Of a stretch of 14,548 nucleotides of DNA, positions 9,801-14,548 are shown in pieces. The stretch's first letter is position 1; every line of letters starts with the position of its first letter. Origin of the DNA: JBECKQ01 sp040235375. GTDB lineage: Bacteria > Planctomycetota > Phycisphaerae > UBA1845. The stretch covers positions 1 to 14,548 of the forward strand of contig JBECKQ010000046.1 of NCBI GenBank assembly GCA_040235375.1. Direction: 5' to 3'. A model generated the notes under the pieces. The model did no database searches. It was not told the DNA's origin and worked only from the letters and a program-made list of their open reading frames with translations. Made by a program: the position numbers and the translations under genes.

Positions 9801-10085
9801 GACGGCGCGCTGCAACTCGGTTGGCTGTGGAGCGCCGAGCAGATGGATGCTCCCGCGTTGCCGAGCTTCGGCCGCAGCTATCGACAGTACGGCGCGTTTC
9901 CGCCCGGTGGCACCAGCGCCGTGCTCCAAGTGCGATCCGCGGAGCCGCGCAAGCTGATCGCCGACGTTGCCCTGCTGAACGACAACGGCAACCTGATCGC
10001 CATGCTCGAAGGCTTCGAGTGGACGATCGATCCTTCTCTTCGGGTGGCGGCGGGGCGCGAGGTCGTGGCCGGGGCCGGAAGGTAG
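3798..10085 (+). CDS. pfaA: PfaA-like multidomain synthase: KS-AT-linker-ACP1(inactive)-ACP2-KR-DH
   Basis: A 2095-residue iterative type I megasynthase. KS, about 10-460: C212 in VVDAACASSL, H347 in EAHGTGT, H387 in SQIGHTKAAAG, complete catalytic triad. AT, about 577-880: FPGQASQY, nucleophile S677 in GHSFGE, ARARGRLM carrying the carboxylate-binding Arg, H781 in GAFHS, a malonyl-type pattern. A Gln-rich helical linker, about 990-1050, includes AAAHQRFLEGQ. ACP1 has A1122 in LGIDAVRRVEV where Ser is required. ACP2 has S1228 in LGIDSIKRVEV and is normal. KR, about 1380-1790: TGGAKGVT from 1522, K1672, S1696, Y1709, N1713, complete. DH, about 1820-2090: two hot-dog halves with H1829 in HVLAGKAVLP and D2002 in DGALQ. 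The domain order is that of PfaA/Pfa2. It starts with TTG, overlapping pfaD, after a strong ribosome site. Only one ACP can carry a phosphopantetheine arm, fewer than in typical PUFA synthases. Class is certain; product is not. Confidence 0.96.
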   Translation: MSDQPGGTSSSPIAVVGMSCLFPNAAGLHEYWRLIRWGEDAVREVPATHWPVDDYYSDDPAAADRVCCRRGAFLSAYDFDPTEFGIPPAILEAVDTSQLLGLVVAKGALEDAGYGESREFDRSRASVILGVTGTLELVIPLGARLGGPVWKRSLQDAGVDPQVAEDVVRRIGESYVGWQENSFPGLLGNVVAGRIANRFNLRGTNCVVDAACASSLSALHLATLELAAGKSDIVLTGGVDTFNDVFMFMCFSKTQAISHSGDAKPFSADADGTVLGEGVGMLVLKRLADAGRDGDRIYAVIRGIGSSSDGRSQSIYAPRSEGQAEALRNAYCQAGVEPATVELVEAHGTGTKVGDVVEFDALRSVFRESRAEGRWCSVGSVKSQIGHTKAAAGAASLIKTVLALHHRVIPPTIKISQPNARLELGTSPFHLSTQVRPWVPGGDHPRRAGVSSFGFGGSNFHVVLEEHRAAVAEPAWDGSVQVVALSAPSRQALADRLEECCQWASKNHAAGELAAWAAGTRASFSSGDAYRLVLVVERGADVAALLRQARERMNQQDDDHAWSLPNVYFGGPDSPGKLAFLFPGQASQYVAMGTDLVCLFPEALAAIEAANADSDNDARLADLIFPPPTFSPEEKEKQQQALTQTQVAQPAIGAVSVALLRVLQRFGVRPDVVAGHSFGELVALHAAGCIDDATVRHLARARGRLMAAGSGDRGTMAAVQAPLDDLEQLVAASGLPVVVANRNAPSQGVISGARAAVEQVAEQCRDRGWRVTPLAVSGAFHSELMKDAGEAFADTLAKVTWRRAELPVCANVTAQQYPDDVRQAKDLLASQLTRPVLFDRLVENMHEAGARTWVEVGPMSKLCGLVRAVLGERTGRVLAVDASAGRRSGVLDLARALAELAALGHGVNLSEWERPVPPARPRRMIVPIHGANYRPNGKAARPAIKPADANRASGRTEMKPGDNTNAPKSTDVARSQPAGQAGAVSADHLRGTLEVVQEGLRAMQALQQQTAAAHQRFLEGQELAHKTFQQVLETQQLMIARLGGLPAGALPVTPPTQVHRPVIVEPKVVEATAPSAPRETSGNGDWHAVEAALIKTVSDNTGYPYEMIHLDMDLEDDLGIDAVRRVEVVSRLAQRVPSLSPVSQDEARAFRTLREIVERAVHGGSNGKARAEAPATPVQPVAQEPAQAVGGAGHFEEGLLRIVSELTGYPVEMLELDMDMEADLGIDSIKRVEVLAAVQERFPNLKAVNSSYAGSLRTLRSIISYMSEGDGDEPGEADLKKNAAPKRERDEVAAGEAPVPLARSVLTAVELPAATPSGLHIATGREVWITDDDADLATALADRVRETGVPARVVAPSTAHRNPPKGQVGGLVMLSPPDPLTSACWSAESEVRLRNAFLLAKSVGTALRNAAEAGGALLASVSRLDGAFGLRGGAFNPLHGGLAGLVKTAAQEWPQVRCRALDLPVDWNDASAAAEAVFADLAADGPIEVGLDRGERWGLELGEQPAPIGDSVLSAGDVVLVTGGAKGVTAEAAVALAREVRPVLVLVGRSPAPADEPSWLAGLHDAAAIKKALLANEFSGKKPKPTQLETAFRRVMSAREISGTLSRVKAAGARVAYRCVDVTDAKAVRELVRETQASLGPIRGIIHGAGVIEDRLIDDKQVSQCDAVFNTKVAGLRNLLDAVDHDELICLALFSSVSGRFGRQGQVDYAMANEVLNKAAQRLAKEHPAWRVVSINWGPWDGGMVTPALKREFERIGVDVIPLDAGAQCLVNELRGAGGGAEVVIGASLPAAEVAAPKVSKLPAMLRADLDVACERSLDVESHAFLRSHVLAGKAVLPAAMMLEWLGHGAMHANPGLTLHGFEDFRVFKGVILAEAPYPIRVLVPPLTKRDGVYVLDAELRGGPSGSKETLHSGGRVLLAASMPAAPRWQASREIGTQPYPRDVAAAYRDVLFHGPHFHAIERIDGYSREGMTAMLRMAPPPAEWMQRPHRTSWLADPLIVDGALQLGWLWSAEQMDAPALPSFGRSYRQYGAFPPGGTSAVLQVRSAEPRKLIADVALLNDNGNLIAMLEGFEWTIDPSLRVAAGREVVAGAGR
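6657..6671 (+). promoter_or_regulatory. Possible internal translation start in the AT-ACP linker of pfaA
   Basis: GGAAG at 6657-6661 is followed 7 bases later by an in-frame ATG (6669-6671, codon 958) located in the disordered linker between AT and the ACPs. The local sequence is richer in A/T than its surroundings and looks like a gene junction. Starting there would yield a free ACP-ACP-KR-DH protein of 1138 residues. Alternatively it is the scar of a fusion of two ancestral genes, or chance. Confidence 0.25.
7044..7290 (+). other. Degenerate acyl carrier protein domain ACP1 (Ser to Ala)
   Basis: The domain aligns well by eye with ACP2: YPYEMIHLDMDLEDDLGIDA against YPVEMLELDMDMEADLGIDS. Codon 1122 (7161-7163, GCC) encodes Ala at the serine that receives the phosphopantetheine arm. 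The neighbouring SIKRVEV also becomes AVRRVEV. The rest of the helical fold (EVVSRLAQRVPSL, FRTLREIVERAV) is kept, so it probably folds but cannot carry acyl chains. A structural or docking role is inferred. Confidence 0.85.
7377..7600 (+). other. Functional acyl carrier protein domain ACP2
   Basis: The DLGIDSIKRVEVL motif with S1228 (codon 7479-7481, TCG) is the canonical 4'-phosphopantetheine site of Pfa-type ACPs. It lies 106 residues after the equivalent Ala of ACP1, a usual tandem-ACP spacing. It appears to be the only arm-bearing ACP in this protein. Confidence 0.9.
7634..7642 (+). repeat. Nine-A homopolymer in the ACP2-KR linker of pfaA
   Basis: A9 preceded by CTT and followed by CGCC, read in frame as Leu-Lys-Lys-Asn. 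Such a run stands out in this GC-rich gene. Gain of one A would meet TGA at 7664-7666 and loss of one A would meet TAG at 7672-7674. Slippage in either direction would therefore end the protein just after ACP2. Confidence 0.9.
10077..10082 (+). promoter_or_regulatory. Ribosome binding site for the third synthase gene
   Basis: GGAAGG at the very end of pfaA, 9 bases before the GTG at 10092. The pfaA stop TAG (10083-10085) lies between them, so ribosomes ending pfaA can reinitiate. Confidence 0.55.
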
Positions 10086-10091
10086 GCGGGC

Positions 10092-13000
10092 GTGTCGAAG
10101 CGAGATCCAGCCCCGATCGCGGTCGTCGGCATGGGAAACGTCTTTCCCGGCGCGGACGATCCGCAGCGTTTCTGGCTCAACATCTGCAACAAGTTCGATG
10201 CCTGCCGCGAGGTCCCCCCCGGCCGCTGGCTGCTCGATCCCGACGAGATTCACGATCCGAGCTACGGACCGGACACCGTGCCCAGCCGGCGGGCCTGCTT
10301 TGTCGAAGGCTTCTCTCTCGATCCGGCCGGCCTGGCGATCGATCCATCGCTGCTCGCGGAGCTTGACTCGCTGTATCACCTTGTGCTGCACGCCGGCCGG
10401 CAGGCTTTCGCCGACGGCGTGACCGACCGGCTGGATCGCGAACGCGTCAGCGTAATCCTCGCGGCGATCGCCCTGCCGACTGCGGCATCGTCGGCCATCA
10501 CGCAGGAGATACTCGGCTGGTCGTTCAAGCGGGCGCTGCACGGCGATCGCTTTGACGAATCCGCGCCGTGGCGATTGCGAACGAACCCGCTGAACAGCCG
10601 CGTGGTGGGATTGCCCGCGGCGCTGCTCGCCCGGGCGCTGGGACTCGGCGGTGGGACGTTCACGCTGGATGCCGCGTGCGCCTCGAGCCTGTTCGCCGTG
10701 AAATTGGCGTGCGACGAGCTCCGCGCCGGGCGCGTCGATGCGGTGCTGGCCGGTGGCGTGTCGCGGGCGGACTCGCTGTACACGCAGATGGGGTTCGGCC
10801 AACTCCGGGCGCTGTCGCCGACGGGTTGCTGCCGGCCGTTCGACGCCGCGGCTGACGGGCTCGTGGTCGGGGAGGGGGCGGGGGTCCTTCTTCTCAAGCG
10901 ACTGGCCGACGCAGTGCGCGACGGCGACCGCATCTACGGCCTCGTGCGCGGCGCGGGGCTTTCCAACGACATCGCCGGGAGCCTGCTCGCCGCCGACGCC
11001 GAAGGCCAGGTGCGGGCCATGCGCGCCGCGTACGCCCAGACCGGCTGGTCCCCGGCGGACGTCGATCTCATCGAGTGTCACGGTACTGGCACTCCTCTCG
11101 GCGACGCGGTCGAAGTGCGGAGCCTGCGGCAGCTCTGGGGCGAGACCGGCTGGCGCACGGGGCAGTGCGCGATCGGGTCGGTCAAATCGATGATCGGCCA
11201 CCTGCTGACCGGCGCGGGAGCGGCCGGACTGATCAAGACACTGCAAGCGCTGACCCATCGGCAGTTGCCGCCGTCGGCGAATTTCCGCGAGGCCGCCGCC
11301 GACATGGGATTGGACCGCAGCCCCTTCCGCGTGCAGACAGAGGCCGAGCCGTGGGACCGGCGGAGCGATGACGGGCCGCGGCGGGCGGCGGTGAGCGCAT
11401 TCGGTTTCGGCGGGATCAACGGGCACATCCTGCTGGAAGAGTGGAACCCGGCGGGGACGCATGTCAGCTTACAAAGAAGTAAGCCTGACCCCCTTATCCG
11501 GGAAGCGGCGGCGGGGCGGAACGAGCCGGTGGCGATTGTCGGCATGGCCGTTCGCGTGGGCGACGTTGACACGCTGCGCGCCTTTCAGCAACTCGTGCTC
11601 AACGGGCGATGCGCAGCCAACGACAGGCCACACGATCGCTGGCGCGGCTGCAACGAACTTGTCGAACGCGTGCTCGGTGGGCGGCCGCGCGGCGCGTACA
11701 TCGATGAAGTCGACGTGGAGGTCGGCGAGTTCCGCCTGCCGCCAAACGAAATACCCGAAACGCTGCCGCAGCAACTGATCATGCTGAAGGTGGCGGCCCA
11801 GGCCGTTCGCGACGCCGGCATCGACGGACGCGAGCGGCGGACGCGGCACGGCGTCATCATCGGCATGTCGCTCGACCCGAACACCTGCAACTATTACCAC
11901 CGCTGGAGCGTTTTGGCCGGGTCGCGCGGCTTGGCGGACGAGGCCGGTCCGCCGCTGACCGCCGCGCGCGTGGTGGGGGCGCTGGCGCCGATCATTGCCG
12001 GCCGCGTCGCTCGCGAGTTCGGGTTCGGCGGTCCGAGCTTCGCGGTTTCATCCGAGGAGGCGTCCGGGCTGCGGGCGCTGGAGATCGCCACGCGGGCGCT
12101 TCAGCAGGGCGAGATGGACGCCGTCGTGGTCGGCGCGGTCGATCTGCGCGGCGATGTGCGCAGCGTGATCGCGGACGCATTGCTGCGCGACCGGCGCGAC
12201 GCGATGGTGAGCGATGCGGGCGTGGCGATCGTGCTCAAGCGACTGTCCGACGCCCAGCGAGACGGGGACAAGGTGTACGCCGTCGTTCGTGGGATCGGCG
12301 CGGGGCGCGATGGGGCGATTGAGCGCGCCCTGGCCGACGGCGGCCTGCGTCCCGCGGACGTGAGCTACGTCGAGCTTGGCGGCGGCGATTGTTTCGAGAC
12401 GATTTCGGCAATAAGGCCGGCGGCGCACACGGATCCCATCGGCAAGTGCGCCGTCGGTTCGACCGAGCCGAACGCGGGTTTCACCGGTGCTTGCGCAGGG
12501 TTGCTGTCGCTGGCGAAGGTGGCGGTTTGCCTGCATCAGCAGATGTTGCCCGCGTCGCGCGGAGATGAATGGCAGGCATCGGACGGAATCGACGATCGGT
12601 TCCATATCCCGCACGAGCCGCAGTTCTGGCTTCGCAACCGCGCCGACGGACCGCGCCGTGGGAGTGTCAGTCGTGTGACACCCGACGGCGATGCCGTGCA
12701 CGTGATTCTCGAAGAGCCCGCGAGCGCGGCGTCGTTCGTCCAGGCCGATCGCGTGCAGCCGCTCGGCGAACGAAGCATTGCGGCGTTTGCCGTACATGCC
12801 GCTGACATTGGCTCGCTTCACGCCGGCTTGGCCAAACTGCGCGAGCATCTCGATAGTCATAGCGGTTCGATCGAACGAGCCGCGCGGGCATGGCATTTTT
12901 CCTCCGCTTCCGCATCTCGCGACGAACTGGCGCTCTGCATCACCGGCAGCGACCGCGATCAGATTCGCAAGGCGATCGACATAGCCCAACGGCATCTGGA

Positions 13001-14548
13001 CGGTAGTTCGCCGCAGCGCCTGGCCGGCAGGCAGGGCGTCTACTTCGCTCCGGAGCCGCTCGGCCGCGAGGGGCAAGTCGCCCTCGTTTATCCCGGTTCG
13101 GGCAATCACTTTGCCGGCATGGGACGCGAGATCGGCGCCGCCTGGCCCGACGTGCTGCGTTCCCTCGACGGCACTTACGAGCGGTTGGCGTCGCAATTAT
13201 CGCCGCACCGCTTCACCCCGTGGCGACTCGACTGGCGGCGCGGCTGGGAGCAGGCGGCGCTTCGCGATATCGAGTCCGACCCGATCGCCACGATCATGGG
13301 ACCGGTGGCGCACGGCGCCGTCATGACCGACGCGCTGACCTCGCTCGGCGTGCGTGCCCATGCCGCGATCGGCTACAGCCTGGGCGAGACAACGGCGCTG
13401 GTCGCCTCACGCGTGTGGACCGACCGGGACGAACTGCTGCGCAGAATGCTGGCCTCGCCGCTGTTTCAGACCGAGTTGATGGGGCCGTGCCGTGCCGCCC
13501 GCCGCGAGTGGCAACTGGCCGACGACGAACCGGTCGACTGGCACGTCGTCGTCGTCAACCGTCCGGTGGACGAAGTGCGCCGCGCTCTATCCGGCCGAGC
13601 ACGTGTCTACCTGCTGATCGTCAATGCCCCGAGCGAGTGCGTGATCGGCGGGCAGCGGCACGCGGTCGAATCGCTGGTCGCGCAACTGGACTGCGATGCC
13701 GTCGAACTCAGTGGCGCGGCGACAGTGCACTGCCCGATCGCGAAGCAGGTCGAAGTGGAGTACCGGCAGTTCCATCGGATGCAAACGCAGCAGCCGGCGC
13801 ACATGCGCATCTACAGCGCGGCCGGCGCGTGCGCGTACGACGTTTCCGAGGACGCATGCGCCGAGTCGATCGTTCGCCAGGCGCTCGAGGGGTTCGACTA
13901 TCGCAAGGCGATCGAGCAGGCATACGCAGACGGCGTGCGCGTCTTCGTCGAGCCGGGTCCGCAGGGTTCGTGTTGCCGGATGATTGGCCGGATACTCGAG
14001 GGCCGGCCACATCTCGCGGTGCCGGCCAGCCTGGCGGGAGCCGATGCCATCGCCACCGTTGTGAACGCCTTGGCGGCACAGGTGGCTGAGCGCTGCGTAC
14101 CGGACTTCGGCGGTTTGTATCGCGACGATACCGCCGCGCCGGAGCTACCCGCAGAGAAGACGAAGACATCTCGCCCGACGATTGCGGTGCGACTGGGTGG
14201 GCCCGCTCCGCGTCCGCAACCGCAGGTGAAGCAAGAGGTTACGGTGCCCGTCGTCGCTCCGATCTCGACATCCGCGGTCGAAGCGGTATCAACCGCGACG
14301 AAGGGCGCGCCGCGGCTGTCGAAGAGCGACAACGGTGCACTGGCGATCGCGGTGGCCGAGGCCGGTGTTGCCTCGGCGGCGGCGCATGAGACGTTCCTGC
14401 GCTTCTCGCAGACGGCGCTCGAAGGATACGGCCGGGCGCTGATGCACCAGGCGCAGATTCTCGAAGCAATGGGCGGCGTGCCGCAGACATTGCCACCTGT
14501 CGCGCGCGCGACGGCAGAAGTTCGTTCCGCGTCCGTCCATCCTGCATC
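10092..14548 (+). CDS. pfaC: PfaC/PfaB-like synthase: KS-CLF-AT, C-terminal part beyond right edge
   Basis: The frame is open from the GTG at 10092 to the window end: 1485 codons and no stop. KS1, about 9-450, is complete: C196 in LDAACASSL, H330 in ECHGTGT, H370 in SVKSMIGHLL. A second KS fold, about 478-880, has lost all catalytic residues. E656 sits at the Cys position (VSSEEASG), G763 at the first His (VELGGGD) and F797 at the second (STEPNAGF). That fits a chain length factor. AT, about 995-1290, has YPGSGNHFAGMG, nucleophile S1096 in GYSLGE and likely H1213 in TVHCPIAK. The stretch RVWTDRDELL and SPLFQTELMG resembles PfaB acyltransferases as I recall them, and the usual RxRG carboxylate-binding motif is not visible. 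A Pro-rich linker then leads to AAAHETFLRFSQ, like the segment before ACP1 in the previous gene, so ACP and/or DH domains probably follow. KS-CLF-AT order matches myxobacterial Pfa3 and thraustochytrid subunit B. Only 6 bases separate it from pfaA. Confidence 0.93.
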   Translation, partial: MSKRDPAPIAVVGMGNVFPGADDPQRFWLNICNKFDACREVPPGRWLLDPDEIHDPSYGPDTVPSRRACFVEGFSLDPAGLAIDPSLLAELDSLYHLVLHAGRQAFADGVTDRLDRERVSVILAAIALPTAASSAITQEILGWSFKRALHGDRFDESAPWRLRTNPLNSRVVGLPAALLARALGLGGGTFTLDAACASSLFAVKLACDELRAGRVDAVLAGGVSRADSLYTQMGFGQLRALSPTGCCRPFDAAADGLVVGEGAGVLLLKRLADAVRDGDRIYGLVRGAGLSNDIAGSLLAADAEGQVRAMRAAYAQTGWSPADVDLIECHGTGTPLGDAVEVRSLRQLWGETGWRTGQCAIGSVKSMIGHLLTGAGAAGLIKTLQALTHRQLPPSANFREAAADMGLDRSPFRVQTEAEPWDRRSDDGPRRAAVSAFGFGGINGHILLEEWNPAGTHVSLQRSKPDPLIREAAAGRNEPVAIVGMAVRVGDVDTLRAFQQLVLNGRCAANDRPHDRWRGCNELVERVLGGRPRGAYIDEVDVEVGEFRLPPNEIPETLPQQLIMLKVAAQAVRDAGIDGRERRTRHGVIIGMSLDPNTCNYYHRWSVLAGSRGLADEAGPPLTAARVVGALAPIIAGRVAREFGFGGPSFAVSSEEASGLRALEIATRALQQGEMDAVVVGAVDLRGDVRSVIADALLRDRRDAMVSDAGVAIVLKRLSDAQRDGDKVYAVVRGIGAGRDGAIERALADGGLRPADVSYVELGGGDCFETISAIRPAAHTDPIGKCAVGSTEPNAGFTGACAGLLSLAKVAVCLHQQMLPASRGDEWQASDGIDDRFHIPHEPQFWLRNRADGPRRGSVSRVTPDGDAVHVILEEPASAASFVQADRVQPLGERSIAAFAVHAADIGSLHAGLAKLREHLDSHSGSIERAARAWHFSSASASRDELALCITGSDRDQIRKAIDIAQRHLDGSSPQRLAGRQGVYFAPEPLGREGQVALVYPGSGNHFAGMGREIGAAWPDVLRSLDGTYERLASQLSPHRFTPWRLDWRRGWEQAALRDIESDPIATIMGPVAHGAVMTDALTSLGVRAHAAIGYSLGETTALVASRVWTDRDELLRRMLASPLFQTELMGPCRAARREWQLADDEPVDWHVVVVNRPVDEVRRALSGRARVYLLIVNAPSECVIGGQRHAVESLVAQLDCDAVELSGAATVHCPIAKQVEVEYRQFHRMQTQQPAHMRIYSAAGACAYDVSEDACAESIVRQALEGFDYRKAIEQAYADGVRVFVEPGPQGSCCRMIGRILEGRPHLAVPASLAGADAIATVVNALAAQVAERCVPDFGGLYRDDTAAPELPAEKTKTSRPTIAVRLGGPAPRPQPQVKQEVTVPVVAPISTSAVEAVSTATKGAPRLSKSDNGALAIAVAEAGVASAAAHETFLRFSQTALEGYGRALMHQAQILEAMGGVPQTLPPVARATAEVRSASVHPA
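11463..11489. repeat. Imperfect REP-like palindrome inside the KS-CLF linker
   Basis: GTCAGCTTAC (11463-11472), loop AAAGAA, GTAAGCCTGAC (11479-11489). Ten base pairs form with a single bulged C; the inner GCTTAC/GTAAGC is perfect. It is followed by CCCCTTATCC. Its composition is less GC-rich than the flanks. It encodes linker residues between KS1 and the CLF domain without breaking the frame. The shape and the GTAAGCCTGACCCC text resemble dispersed REP-type elements, by recollection only. Confidence 0.6.

Noticed and set aside
10214..10220. Seven-C run near the start of the third synthase gene, considered as a phase-variation tract.
   Set aside because: Short C runs are unremarkable in GC-rich DNA, and it encodes a plausible PP in the normal KS N-terminus.
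8880..11462. Minus-strand open frame of 860 codons spanning the pfaA/third-gene junction.
   Set aside because: It is antisense to unambiguous DH and KS coding sequence, very rich in Arg/His/Gln, and shows no domain. Long antisense frames are expected in high-GC genes.
1..14548. tRNA, rRNA, CRISPR arrays, insertion sequences and attachment sites.
   Set aside because: I looked for cloverleaf-like stretches, regularly spaced repeats, transposase frames and flanking inverted repeats on both strands and saw none.

Overview
The window is GC-rich, densely coding bacterial DNA. It holds four protein genes, two of them cut by the window edges. No rRNA, tRNA, CRISPR array, transposase or integrase is visible. 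Gene style (a Planctomycetes-like ComEC N-terminus, TTG/GTG starts, a secondary-lipid synthase locus) suggests a planctomycete or a similar environmental bacterium with large PKS-like genes, such as a myxobacterium. This assignment is tentative because nothing in the window is a firm taxonomic marker.

Left part. On the minus strand, the first ~199 codons of a ComEC/Rec2-type DNA-uptake membrane protein run off the left edge. A ~405 bp divergent intergenic region follows, with two neighbouring small hairpins and a weak sigma70-like promoter. Then comes a complete ispH on the plus strand (4-hydroxy-3-methylbut-2-enyl diphosphate reductase, last step of the MEP isoprenoid pathway). These look like ordinary chromosomal genes.

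Right part. From about 2098 to the right edge runs a tightly packed, co-directional set of three genes for an iterative PUFA-synthase-like (Pfa, 'secondary lipid') megasynthase. The first is a PfaD-type FMN enoyl reductase. The second is a 2095-residue PfaA-like protein with the order KS-AT-linker-ACP1-ACP2-KR-DH. The third is incomplete and carries an active KS, a catalytically dead KS (chain length factor) and a PfaB-like AT, then a linker that runs off the window. The reductase stop overlaps the PfaA-like start, and only 6 bases separate the PfaA-like stop from the third start, so they form one translationally coupled operon. The gene order and the KS-CLF-AT fusion resemble the myxobacterial pfa1-pfa2-pfa3 layout and the thraustochytrid subunit B more than the marine gammaproteobacterial pfaABCD layout.

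Expected cooperation: the AT loads malonyl groups on the ACP. The KS and KS/CLF pairs condense, KR and DH process the beta-carbon, and the separate PfaD reduces the enoyl. Further DH, ACP or acyltransferase parts, and the phosphopantetheinyl transferase, must lie beyond the right edge or elsewhere. The product (PUFA, hydrocarbon, glycolipid alkyl chain or other lipid) cannot be read from this window.

Odd points: ACP1 has Ala in place of the phosphopantetheine Ser. A nine-A run sits between ACP2 and KR, and both alternative frames after it stop within about 11 codons. A possible internal start precedes the ACP half of the PfaA-like gene. An imperfect REP-like palindrome is embedded in frame in the KS-CLF linker of the third gene. 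All four genes except ispH start with TTG or GTG.
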